Part shown: positions 13,381 to 25,422 of the stretch, one piece after another
Layout: the number at the start of each line of letters is the position of its first letter
How positions within the stretch are numbered: the first letter of the stretch is position 1
From: Marchantia polymorpha subsp. ruderalis
Lineage: Eukaryota > Streptophyta > Marchantiopsida > Marchantiales > Marchantiaceae
Assembly (NCBI GenBank): GCA_037833965.1
Contig: AP031355.1
Span: 22,035,501-22,099,500 of the forward strand
Reading direction: 5' to 3'
Length of the DNA: 64,000 bases
Translations under genes and position numbers: made by a program
Notes under the pieces: generated by a model
Seen by the model: the letters and a program-made list of their open reading frames with translations, nothing else
Databases searched by the model: none
Told to the model about the DNA's origin: nothing

Positions 13381-13622
13381 TAGTAGCAGGCGTGTGGATG
13401 AGTGGTGCATTTATTGTGGGCGGTGAGGTTTTGGGGCGCAGTACTGCGATCGGGGAAGAAGTGTGGGGATGAGCAGCGTGTGAAGCGGGGAGCTCAGTTG
13501 TGGGGACGTCGAGAGGAGTGTTTTTGTGTTGTTGCCCAATTGGAGGAGCCAAGGTGGAGGGATCGCGTCGGCCGATTTTTGCCAGTGGAATGCTGAAGAT
13601 CTGTCGGTGGTGAGGTGGAATT

Positions 13623-16600
13623 ATGGCCGATCCACCTGCTACGCCCGCTCAGGAGCCTGATAGGCGTCGGGCTGCCCCGCCTGCATTTGCAGCTCCTGTT
13701 GTTCGCACTTTCTCCTCGACTCTTGCTCCCGCCACTCCGACTCCTCCACCACCATTCCGCCAGTTCCCTCCCTCTCTAGCCACTGGCGATAGTGAAGAAA
13801 CACCGGGTTCGGCCGTCATAGTTGCTGAATCGGACAGCTCGTCTTCGCCAGCCGAAACTCAGGAGTCTTCGAATCAGGTTTATTCTAATGGATCATCGAG
13901 GGACATATTGGCTCCAGACCAACAATCGGATGCGAAATCTCAGCCCACTTTTGGCTTGGCCAACGGGAGGACCAATTTGATCCCAGGAGGTCCTCCTCCT
14001 GGCCCTCCAGGTGCCATCCCCATGGGCGCTCCACCAGCAAATTTTAACCATCCGCCCCACTTTCTAGGGCCACCACCGCTGCATCAATTTTCAGGCCCTC
14101 CTGGTCCTCCTCCTTTTTCCAGCCCGTTGCGCCCCATCCCTACCTTCACAGGAGTAGGAGCATCGCCGGTTAGAGGCAGTACTTTCTCCGAAATCCCTTT
14201 AGCTGCTGGGACACCTCCTCCCCAACCCGGAAGTGCGAATGGATATCCATCCAGTGCAGATCAGCCATTGTATAATACCCTCGTGGAGGACGACTTCGAG
14301 GCTTCTGGGCAATCAGCTTCTTCTTCGTTTGTGCTCTTCACATCTCAAACGGTATGTTTTATCCCTTGCCTTCAAGCTATAGCTAATTCTGATGTCAAAT
14401 AATCTTGATGGTGTGGAAGCGACTTGGAACTATGTGGACCAAGCTTATAATAAGCTGTGAAGTGCGAGGACATAGCCACAAGGTGTCTAATTTGGCATAA
14501 GTATCGTACACCTCTCTGTGTCTCCTACTGGAGATCTTCGGGCATCCTTATAATAATTTCTGTGCTCTGAAAGGCCCCTGGTTTAGTTTTCCTCGTAGGT
14601 TCAGAAGTTTTGGCCACTGGAAGATGGTCCATGTGACACATAGATCCAGATATTTAGGTCTCTTTTGCCTTGCTATTTAAGATACGGAATTGACCAGCTT
14701 ATGGCCTTGTTAAGAATGTGGTACTCAATCTGCATACCTTCCTTCTCTGTAAATCCTTCTCTTTGAATCCTTACACTTTAGCTTCTCTATATGAACATAC
14801 AGTGAATGCTTCCAATAAATCAGATGCAACTAGTGACAAAATCTTCACTATAGTACAAAAACGAGGGCCTTAGATATGGAAAGCTACAGCTCCACATTTT
14901 AAACTTGAATCAAGCACTGTTGAGGCCTGCGGTTGTACTTCTTAAACCCACTGGCTACGTGCATACTCGCAGATTTATAAATGAGTTTTAATTTGTGCAT
15001 GTTTTGATTCGCTGGTCTGTATAACAATCCTTGTCTATTCTCGCAGATGTTGAAAGATAAGAAGTTGACGAACACAGCGAGCTTGGGGTTTGGTGCCTTG
15101 GTGTCCCTGGGCAGAGAGGTTTCTCCAAGTCCGCCGATGTTAAGGAGAGAAGGCATCCGCTGCCGCAATTGCGGAGCTTATGTCAATCTTTTCTGTGCTA
15201 TTGTCCCAAGCTCCGGACACTGGAAGTGTGTTCTTTGCAACAAGCTAAACAGTAGTGAAGGGGAGTACAAGTCTGCTACTTCGGAGAATGTTCGTAGTTG
15301 GCCAGAGCTCGTAACGAGCGTTATAGACTATGCTGATGCTGGTAACAGGCGCCCTGGCTTGATGTCAGTCACAGATTCAACTATGGCTGCTCCAGTTGTC
15401 ATACTTGTTGATGAGAGTCTAGACGAACCTCATCTTCAGCATTTGCAAAGCTCCCTTCATTCATTTCTAGACTCCTTGTCGCCAACAACTAGAATTGGTA
15501 TAGTCACGTTTGGGAAGACTGTGTCCGTGTACGATCTGTCTGAGTTGGCATTGGCAGCGGCTGACGTGTTACCAGGTGACAGCACCCCTAGCCAGGAACT
15601 TTTGAAGATGTTGATATACGGCACTGGTGTTTATCTTGCTCCTATTCATGTATGTCTTGGTGTGGCTCAGAACATCGTCTCTTCACTTCGGCCTTATAGA
15701 GGGGATTTGCCGGAGGTGGCAAGAGACAGGTGTCTAGGGACAGCTGTGGAGGTAGCTCTATCTCTCATTCAAGGACCCGCCACCGAGCTTCCAAGAAGCA
15801 CAGTGAAAAGGTCAGGAGGAAGCAATCGAATTATTGCTTGTGTGGGTGGACCTAACACATTGGGATTAGGTTCTTTACCCTATTCAGATACCCATCCTAA
15901 TTATGCATATCTAGAAAAGAAGGCAATCAAACAGATGGATCAGTTAGGGCATGAAGCGCGACGATTGGACACGGCCGTTGATGTGCTGTGTGCGGGAACA
16001 TGCCCAGTAAGAATTTGTGCCCTTCAACCCTTAGTGAAGTCTTCGGGTGGTGTGTTGATCCTTCATGATGACTTTGGAGAAACGTTTGGAATAAATATGC
16101 AAAGGGCCGTGAGAAGAGCAACAGGATTCAGAGGTGTTCTGGAGGTGCGATGTTCTAGTGAGGTTGCTGTGACCCGTGTCATAGGTCCGGGAGAAGAAGC
16201 TCACCTGGAATCTTCTGAATTCCGCAAGGATAGCGCAACAGCTGTCCAACTGTTGAGTGTGGAAGATTGTCAGGGTCTAGCTTTGAATATGGAACTGGTG
16301 GAGAACATCCTTGGGGACTTCGCTTACTTCCAGTTCGTCGCTCGATACACCAACACCTACCACCTGCAGGTTACCCGTGTTATCACTGTCAGGCTCCCAA
16401 CTACGGGCAGCCCTTCGACCTACTTGCAAAGTTTGGATGACGAAGTTGCAGCTGTGCTCATAGCCAAGAAAAGTGTTCTTCAAGCCGAGAAGCCCTCTGA
16501 CCTAGCTGACGTGCGAGCCTCCCTTGATGAACGGGTGAAGGACATTGGGCTTAAGTTTGGCAAGCAGATGCCTAAAACAAAGGTTTGGAGATTTCCGAAG

Positions 16601-17897
16601 GAGCTACCAAGGTTGCCCGAGCTCCTCTTTCATCTGAAAAGGGGCCCACTGCTGGGAAATGTTGTCGGGCATGAGGATGAGAGGGCTGTCTACAGAAGCA
16701 TATTTTTGCAGGCTTCTTTCGATTTGGCTTTGCGAATGTTGGCTCCAAGGCTTCTCATGCACCGAGACGGGGGAACTTTCGAGGAGCTTCCTGCTTATGA
16801 TCTTGCTTTGCAGTCTGACACATCATTAGTCATGGATCATGGTACTGATCTTTTCATATGGACGGTATGTTTCTTCTCTAGTTCATTGCTCATGAGGATC
16901 TCATCAACTGAGTTTGGCTGAGCGTCATTGTGTACTCAGTAAAAGTTGGCCGGTGTAGCCTAGAACACGCACTGCTGCTCAGATTCAGTCAATTGTGGAG
17001 ACAGTAGTACTGAATTATTATTACTATTTCGTATCCATGACTGAATTTTTGAATATGTAAAATGATTGTAGTACTTTGATACTTTCTTTTTTTTGTATGT
17101 GTTGTATGTAGCCTATGTGGTTATCTAGGAATCCTGTAAATAGATTATCTGTATTTTTAATTACTATCGCATTTTCTTACTGCTCAAAGGTCAGTCCTTT
17201 CTTTGAGGTGTGTTAAATTTGATACACACATTAACTTCTTCATCTCGATTTAATTTTCTTCTTTCCAGGGACTGGATGTGGCAGCAGATGAAGCACTAAG
17301 TGCTGCATCAGCAGCAGCTTGTCGTACACTTGCCAATGAGTTGACAGAAAGTCGATTTCCATCGCCACGACTTCTTGCTTTCAAGGTCGGTTACATCATA
17401 GCTGAAGGGAAGACAATTTCCAAAAGCGTTTTCTTGAAGCTTGTTATGGTGTAGTTCAAGAAAGGGCTATGAGTTTTTCTTCTCGCACTCTACCACTCTG
17501 TACCACGTTATGAGTTGGATCTTGCTTGTTGATTGGTTTGCAGGAAGCGAGCTCGCAGTCTAGATATTTGAAATCTAGACTCATACCTGCCCACAAGGAC
17601 CCCCCCTACGAACAGGTACGTCGACGCAGCCTGTTTAAGGTGACACTGGTATTAAACACATACATAAACTTTCCTACAACGTCCGGAGCATCCACTATGT
17701 CTTGAACTGTACTTCCATCTCTAGACTTTGGCTGAAAGATGTTTTTTCGTGCTACACAGGAAGCAAGGTTTCCGCAATTACGGAGCTTAAGGCCAGACCA
17801 GAGGGGCCGGCTTAAAAGTAGTCTTATACCAACAGATGATCTCAGTTTCTGCGAGTGGATGCGGAGTTTAAAGCTTGTACCTCCGGAGCCCTCGTAG
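13623..17897 (+). CDS. SEC23-like COPII coat protein (divergent plant type)
   Basis: Five exons, 13623-14351, 15047-16864, 17269-17385, 17544-17615 and 17760-17897, join in phase 0 to 957 aa. SEC23 is the inner COPII coat subunit and SAR1 GTPase activator at ER exit sites (family knowledge). Domain order: a Pro/Ser-rich disordered N-terminus (about 1-245); a zinc finger with Cys282, Cys285, Cys304 and Cys307; a von Willebrand-type trunk starting near the VVILVDESL strand and SPTTRIGIVTFG; beta-sandwich and helical regions; and a gelsolin-like end with the TDLFIWTGLDV and LIPAHKDPPYEQ segments. The long N-terminal extension and sequence resemble the divergent SEC23/SEC24-transport group of plants more than canonical SEC23. 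Introns 2-4 cut the gelsolin part into small exons. The start is the first ATG after the GC-rich leader. Confidence 0.9.
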
Positions 17898-20800
17898 GTG
17901 CAAGTACTGCTTCGTAAATTGCACAATTTGCACATTAGGATAAGCTAAAATTTTTTTCACTATCATGTTTCAGATTCCACATTAGTCATGAGTAAACCGT
18001 GTAGAATAGTCGCAGTATACAGAAATTTGGTGAAAACGGTCCCTCGTAGTAACCGTCATAGCCAGATATTGGTTGGGTTGCTGTTGTTCACGATCAAATT
18101 GGAGTTTTAACCAAAGCAGATAAGTTGCCTCAAACGCTTTAGCTTTTCGAGAAAAGCTTTTTTGTGTGCTATAGCTTACTTACAATACTGTCCGCTTGCA
18201 AACAGCCGTCCGTCTGGATATCTGGATTCTATCGAACTAGATGAGTGGTATTGCTATGTGCTCATAGGATGTTCGCGTGAGTTAAGTTTAAGATCAACTT
18301 TTATTCAATATCTGTTTGCCTGGACGATCGTCTTCACAACGCTGGTAAGAGCGAATCAACCCTTTGAACAATCAGAACCAGTTCTGCCATCTTACCAGAC
18401 GTACATCTTAGGCCAGTAATCCTGTACACCTGTTAATGCGAGTACAGACCGGCCCCCACGCGGCGGTGTCCGTATAGTCCGTTATAAGCAGATCACGGTA
18501 GACCAAATTTTAGCTCGCGGTAATTGAACATACGACATTTTTACGAATCTTGCTTCTCTTCTGCGTAGAGTAACGAACGTAACTTCGACACAGCATATAT
18601 ATACTGTATGTCGTTGTCTACAGATAAGGGCGATTGACTGTTATAAACCCAGACTTCAGCTCCCCCTTTGGCTCCATTTGAAAGGTAAATGAACGGCTTA
18701 TATATTAACCGACATTTTTTAAGTTTTCGTCCAAAGCTGTAGAGAGTGTACTTAGTGAAATTTAAGCTAGTGTTGAGGTTGAGTGATGACATATTTTCTC
18801 CGTTGATGGTGTGGTTATCAATTCACATCTAGTTTTGGAATTCCATGAAACGTTTATCAGAAGTATCGCGGAAGTTTACTAGATAGAATAGGAATATTTC
18901 TAACTTCATTGCAAAATTTTAAACTTAATTGATGAAACGTCTCATTATATTGTTAATGTATCAAAAGAACAAATATTTGATAATGAAAAGCTTGACTTTG
19001 TAAAGAGTGGATTGCTAAGTTCATCCCCCTCACTCTTATATATATTGAATACAGTGAAATAACATTCATCTTTTGAGGTCAAATGGAATGTAAATCCAGG
19101 TAAAATTTTAATTATTTCACAGGTCAACGGAAGTAGGATGACGGAATGTAAATTGAGGTAAAAGGTCAAGTGGAATGTAAATTCAGATAAAATATCAATT
19201 ACTTCACATGCCCAAAATGTTTGACAGTCAACGGAAGGAGGTCAAATGGAATGTAAATTGAGGTAAAAGGTCAAGTGGAATGTAAATTCAGATAAAATAT
19301 CAATTGCTTCACATGCCCAAAATGTTTGATAGTCAAAGGAAGGAGGTCAAATGGAATGTAAATTGAGGTAAAAGGTCAAGTGGAATGTAAATTCAGATAA
19401 AATATCAATTACTTCATATGCCCAAAATGTTTGACAGTCAAAGGAATGAGGTCAAATGGAATGTAAATTGAGGTAAGAGGTCAAGTGGAATGTAAATTCA
19501 GATAAAATGTCAATTGTTTCATATACCCAAAATGTTTGGCAGTCGATGGGAGGAGGGGGAGATTAAAGCTCTGCACGTTTTGCCTGTTTCTAGTTTTCTC
19601 TCTCTCTCCCTCTTGCTAAAGGAAAAGCTCTGCATTCTTCTGTACAAAGAACGTAGATGAGGAAAGTACAACAAAAAACGATTTAGAGACTTGTTTGGAA
19701 GTTTTCGATGGTAGAGCAAGCTAGTCACGACGGAGGTGAATTTAACAATCTCCTTGTAAGATATATTTCTCATTACCTAGATTCTAATTTACAGTTTGCT
19801 TTATCTCTTGTTAAAATCTTTCACAAGATTGATTGTACCCCAATTTTAATTGAAGTAAAACAAGAAGTTTTGATAGAATCTGAAAAGAAACATAAAATGA
19901 TAATCACATATAAACCGATGGCGAGATATTACTAAGTGACATGACATTGTTGAGGTTCTTTGTAAGATGTGTATTCAGATTGATAATAATCTAGTCAATG
20001 CTCAATGGTATTATATCTAAGATATTACCAAAGGTCAAAGGTTGCAGAGCTCATTCTAAGAGTGACCTGTTTGAAGCTCTGCTTCGTTAGAAACTACTTC
20101 CAAAGACTTATGTGATGATTTGAGACTATTGGCTTGATTTCAAAGGCAAATCTTAAGCTATTTGTCCCGGGGTTGCTAAGTAGGGTAATGGAGACAGTTC
20201 ACAAAGAAGTGACAGTCTAGTTCTTCATGACGGTTTGAAAAAGATGATTGTACCCTCTTATCAATTTTTATATATATATTATATAAAAATATTATTTCCT
20301 TCAAAGCAGTTTGACAAACGAGGCCTTTCAAATGCTTGAAACTATGTTCAGTGCTGTTGAAAATAGTCGTCGACGATCTTCAGGCCCCCGATGAAAACAA
20401 CAACAAGATGTAGAATAAGTTCGGAAATTCATCTTACATTTAACACCGGATGAACTTGAGGAGAAAAATATACTTTAAAATTTTTTTTGGCCAAAATTAC
20501 TTATTTTGATGTAATTGTCATCAGTTGAATTTAATATTGAGTGGTTGACTGACAGGCGGATAAATTGCATAATTGTAGATATTTTGAATTTTTCATCATC
20601 TTATCGATCTCATTATTCGAACTATTATGTTCAATAAATTGAAATGACAATCCTTGTTAAAATCGACTCACTATCATGACAAGGTTTATAGCTTTTCCAA
20701 TAGCAGACCGACAATGTATGAGTTTGTCCACCATCTTTGCAATTTATCTATCGATCATAATATGTTCATCAATCATTCTTCTGTATCTAAGTTCGTATTC

Positions 20801-21218
20801 AAGTAAATTTTAAACACAGAGAAGCCTGAAGCTTACAAACACGAAATAAAAGTTGCATGAACCACATCACGAAGATCAATTGTATTCTGCCAACAATTCC
20901 ATCAAGAGGGAGGTGCGCCACAAAAGGGCTGCGGAGACTCTTGGTATCGAGCATGGCAGGCCAACTCCCCTCACAACCCCTCGCCTTGCGAAACTTGCTG
21001 AGCGGACCATGCAGTACGTGGTCCATCTCTCCGTACCGACTTTATTAGCCCCCGGGTCATGGCGAACACTATCCACATTCTGTGAACAAATTCCTCGAAC
21101 CTCGTCCGCGACTTCTGCTGTCCACCGAATCGGCTCGACGAAGTCCCATGCGACGCACGAGGTCTGTCTGAGAGAGAGAGGGGAGAGTCGAGCTGCCGTG
21201 CAGCTGACACTCGCGGCA
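17898..21218. other. Intergenic stretch with tandem repeats, no gene seen
   Basis: After the SEC23-like stop the sequence becomes AT-rich (18.5-20.85 kb). Apart from the 105-bp repeats at 19.08-19.55 kb, I see only short open frames without family resemblance. From about 20.9 kb the composition rises in GC, and a GAGAGAGAGAG run at about 21.17 kb probably belongs to the leader of the next gene. Confidence 0.5.
19076..19545. repeat. 105-bp tandem repeat, about 4.5 copies
   Basis: GGTCAAATGGAATGTAAATT recurs at about 19240, 19345 and 19450 (spacing 105), with diverged copies before 19240. Each unit itself holds two related 15-mers (AATGGAATGTAAATT and AAGTGGAATGTAAATT), so the unit seems to have grown from a shorter repeat. 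It lies between genes and holds no open frame of note. Confidence 0.9.
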
Positions 21219-24200
21219 ATGGCATTGCTAGCAGGAGCGATGGCATTGCCCGGAATCTGTGCACTCCGACCCGACGTGCTGCGCTTCAGCTCGTCTTCTT
21301 CGGAGGTGGGTACCGTACAAAAGAGTGCAATTCTGCTGAGCAATTCCTGGAAGAGTAATAACATTGAGCAATTCCTGGAATCATTGTCAGGCGTATCTGG
21401 AGTTTTCTAAACATGTAACTATGGAACACTGCAAGATATAGTATCAGATGAGCTGCAGGGAAAAATCTGCGACGAAGGCTCTCTGCGCAATTCACCATTC
21501 CCGTAACACCGCCATGACCATCATCGTAGAACATGGTGTGATCGTTTAATTTGAATTCAAATCTGGTTTTTGTCTTTGAAGGTATCCGTCAGGACCAATC
21601 GAGGATTCGGACGCACCCAATTTCCATGCCTTACAAAGTCAGTCGGTGCCAGGTATGCTCTAATATTCTGCCCCTCGGTCGTCTATGAGACGGGCACTCT
21701 CGAAAGCAGCGAAATGATTGGAAGTAATTGGCCCTCGTTCTCTGAGAGGGTAGAATTCGAGTGTTGCAGCTTGCCTCGCAATTCATCATCGTATGGTCAT
21801 GTCCGTGCTTTTCTTTGCTTGGCGTCCAAGCTGCGGGCCCATCAGTGTCAGGCTCTGCGGACGGACTGGCACATGATTCGAATTTTGTTCGTAAGTTCTT
21901 CTAACAATCCGAGAATTCTAATTGCCGTGCGAAGGAGACACGTCGTGCGGGCAGCTACTTCCGGCAACGGGACAGAGAAGCGATTTAAAACCACGGTGGA
22001 GCTCGACAAGCTGATCGACACCCTGCGCGAGACAGAGTACGAGAAGGTGCTACTAACCCCCCCCCCCCCCCCCCCCCCCCTTCACCCCCACCAAAGGTTT
22101 TCTTAGGACTGTTGCCGTGTGGCATGGCAGTGCCCGGGATTGCATGCTTTTTAATGGATTGTCAGTCTGGTCCATAAGCCAAAGAGAGTACTAAAGTGTC
22201 GCACACACTCAGAAAACGGACGCTCGACGTCAATGTTTGTCGACGATTCTGATGGACTTCCGTTCTGTCACAGCTTCCCCAAATTGTAGCTGAGAATGTG
22301 CTGGGATTCAATACGGATTTCTGGTTACGGCTGGCCGCACGAGCCGACCTAGCTACGTCTCCTGATGATCAGGTTCGTCGATTATGTCTTCTCGTTTGAA
22401 ACTGAATGCTTATTAAGCTAAAACATCTGCATTTTGGAAGAAAGAGCACCAAAATGGTTCGTTGCACTTTGCTGTCCAGTCCAAACCATTCGACACACTC
22501 CTGTTTCGCCCGATGATTGTTCCCGTCAATTTTCTTGTATGGTGGAATCTCCCGGAGATTTCGGCAGCATCTGTCACTTGCTGAATATTCATCCCCTTCT
22601 TCCCCTCGCTCGAGCAGCAGGTCTGAAAACAACCTGCAGCATGAAGCACTCAAGTTCTGAGCTTGTCACAGTGTACAGCAAGATTCAGAAAATGGCATTG
22701 GAATGCCTCTTGGAATGCACAACGATTGATGGTTTTAGGCCGCTCGTTCCAAGTATTTCTCAGATTTCGGTTGTTATGATCTGCAGAGGGACTACGAGGT
22801 CTTGGCGTCGAATATCATGAATCTCGTGGAGCTTATAGTCCGAAAAACACAGGTACTCTTTTAGGTGCTGCCATGTCTAAACAAGGCGCCAGCTCCTCTC
22901 ACATAGGCCGGTTGGGATCGATGTCTTGATGACGACTAATTCAGATAAAGTATTGTTGGAGCGGGCAGTGGAAGGGAGTGGACTCTTCTGCTCTGCAAAT
23001 TTCTCCTTGCAGTGCAGATGGTTGAGAAATAAAGAGATATTCCTTTGGCAGTTTTGTCAAGCCAACTACAAGCATACGTTAAAGTAGAGGAAAACGTAGC
23101 ATGCTGCACCTTGGATTTGGTCTTACGGACGAGAGGATGTTGGAACTTCCAGCTTCAGGAAGCCTTGATTTGCCTGATGTTGTTTGCTTTATTGGCGATG
23201 TAGATGCTATTTGTGTTCGTTCGTTGTGTTCACATTGTACACAGTGATTGTGTTTTCAGGAGAAGATTGAATCGTCTACGGACATCTTGAAGTCCATATT
23301 GGTTCCGTTGATCGAAGATGTTGATGGAGAAATCAGCTGGCCTCCTCGCAACCCAGAAAGTATATCCATGATGAGAAAGGTCCGCTTCTCATCTCTACTT
23401 CGAATGTCTGAGCGAAGTGCAGTTCGTTTAGCGACTTGTTCTGTATGACAGAATCTCACGCTGAGTGTCGTACCCCTGTTGAACAACTAGTTGAGCTTCC
23501 GATAAGGGTATGGAATTTGTATTCAAGTCAAGATTTTCATCTGATTTTAGCCTGGGCTGTTATGGAACATCCCCACTTTGATAAGATAGTAGATTCCTTC
23601 AAGTTTTAGCGTAACGTGCACCATCACTATGGACTCTTCGCAACACATGACGAAAGAGGAATGGGTAACCTATAGTTGAACACCCGCCAATGCAAAGCCG
23701 TTCGCTTTTTGGGCGGAGCTGGTGAACATGTGTTCTTATTGTCGTATAGAATAGGACAGGGACCTTCTGAGGTTTCTCGATCTATTGATCACTTTCTGAC
23801 GCCGTGGTGAATTACTGAAGCTTCCAAGCATAATCAACAAGGCTCACCATCAATCGTGCCTACCTTTGACAGGAGGTGGAACGCAGAGAAGACGGAGGCT
23901 ATCTGGACGAAAGTTTTCTCAGCGAGGTCTCTGCCCAGTTAAGACAGGTGACTTTTATTCTTTCTGAGATATTTGTGATTCTTTCTTAGAATTCGGTTAA
24001 GGTGCGAGTCTGCTGCTTGTTTATGTCTGAACTAGCCATTGCTTTCCACACTGTACAGGTCTTGATCAAAAGAGCTCTCAGCAGAAGATGGGAACAGAAG
24101 TGTGTTGGTTGTCTGTCCATTCTTCTGATTTTGCTGATTTTGAAGAGGTCGTACTTTTCAGGCAACTGAAGACGGGGATAAACCAGGCCTCGTAGCTATC

Positions 24201-25422
24201 CTTCAAAAAGTGTTGCAGCTTTATGCAAGCACTGTTCTCTCTAGACGAACGTATTCAGTGAAAGGTTAGTTTTAGCTCCTCGATAAATCTAAGCACGAGA
24301 TTAGTGTTCTAACCTTTGCAAAGAAAGATTTCAGGCTTTGTAATGCTTGCAAAGTTCCTTATTCGCTCTCGTCAAGGGTCAGTCCACTTCACAATCGCAC
24401 ACTGCTGGCGGCAGTCTCCCCGATGTCTCGTGTTATTCCCGGATCACGGTCAACATTTAGCTAATTTTTCATGGAGACTTGTTCTTTTAAAATTAATTTT
24501 TGGAAATCAAGACCATTTTATCATAATTGCGAATGAATTGCACAAGAAGTCGATGTTGACTGAGGATTGGCGTCTTAAAATTTCCCATATCCGGATTGTG
24601 CAGGAGATCAAGTAGACAAGGCCGAAGAGCTTCTTGAGAAGTTGATAGCCGGTGAGCTTCACAACTCGTTCTGATTTCGACAATTTCCACTTCTTCGCTC
24701 AAGTTCCATACATGGCCGTTCATGAATTTATGGGTGCTTACTTGATTTCACATACTCTGTATGTCCTGAGGGACTACTAAATTTAGCCTATAAAACTGTT
24801 CTCCAAGCTTACACTTCAGAATTGCATTGCATCTGATGAGCAGGTGACGAGGAAAACTGGAATGAGCTCCTAAGAGCTGGTCTTGTCTTCGGAGGGGGCA
24901 GTGTCGAATCCAATGATTTGTTCAGAGTTGTAGAGAAGCGGGTTGAGAGGACGCTGATGCGAACGGTAAGAAGGGCCACAATACAGAACATACATGAAAG
25001 CATAGCAGGCTTGCCAGCCTGGGTTGATTAAGAACTAGACACAGTAGATTTGTCTGAGATGTGATGTAACTGGTGATCTCATGGTCCCCTCCTTGATGAC
25101 TTCGGTGTCCAGCATATATTGTCCAGCTGAATGCAATTCCGATATTGTTCTTACCCGGCACTTTACCTCTTATTCCTGGTCTTGACTTGTCTTGCTGCAC
25201 GTCTCCATTTGTAAGAAAGTTGAAACTTCACTGTACGTGGTTTTTGGGGCATTCTAGGAAGGAATCTGTTTCCCTCGAGCCAGATTCTTAGACGCTGATG
25301 ATGAGGTGGCTCATGTGCAGGAAAATGGGTCTTATCAGCAGAGGCTACTTGTAGAATATGTGAGAGAAATTCAAACGAGGACAGAACTTTTGGTGGAAGC
25401 GTTTCAAACCAGCAGGCCTTGA
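21219..25422 (+). CDS. Plastid-targeted conserved plant protein of unknown function
   Basis: Eleven exons: 21219-21305, 21582-21652, 21935-22046, 22274-22372, 22787-22852, 23260-23379, 23873-23947, 24162-24264, 24604-24651, 24844-24965, 25321-25422. They join to 334 aa, all GT-AG and in frame. The first 60-odd residues look like a plastid transit peptide: Ser/Arg-rich, with a VVRAA-type cleavage context near residue 60. The rest is mostly helical and charged, with an LGFNTDFWLRLAARADLA block, a NIMNLVELIVRKTQ helix and a QRLLVEYVREIQTRTELL end. It resembles a conserved plant chloroplast family that I cannot name with confidence; possibly the uncharacterised At4g37920-like group. An in-frame ATG at 21009 would add 70 residues; I chose 21219 because GA-rich leader sequence lies just before it. 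Exons 1-3 are less certain than 4-11. Confidence 0.75.
22057..22080 (+). repeat. Run of 24 cytosines beside a splice donor
   Basis: An uninterrupted run of 24 C starts 10 bp after the donor of exon 3 of the plastid-targeted protein gene. Such runs are prone to replication slippage and to sequencing length errors. Confidence 0.95.

Larger units (their letters stand above)
11714..13622. promoter_or_regulatory. Divergent promoter and leaders of RIO1 and the SEC23-like gene
   Basis: The two start codons lie 1.9 kb apart and point away from each other, so this stretch holds both promoters and 5' leaders. The part from about 12.2 to 13.6 kb is GC-rich and CpG-rich, with GA/GGGA purine runs near 13.03-13.09 kb. 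Long open frames occur on both strands here (up to 307 codons), but they overlap each other and carry no recognisable domain, as expected when stop codons are rare. I did not assign transcription starts. Confidence 0.7.

Noticed and set aside
12172-13596. Several long open frames on both strands (up to 307 codons).
   Set aside because: They overlap each other in a GC-rich promoter and leader region, have low-complexity composition and no domain; stop codons are simply rare here.
25258-25422. An apparent frameshift in the last exon of the plastid-targeted gene.
   Set aside because: Rechecking the bases around 25320 (GTGCAG then GAAAATGG) showed the frame is kept from either acceptor.
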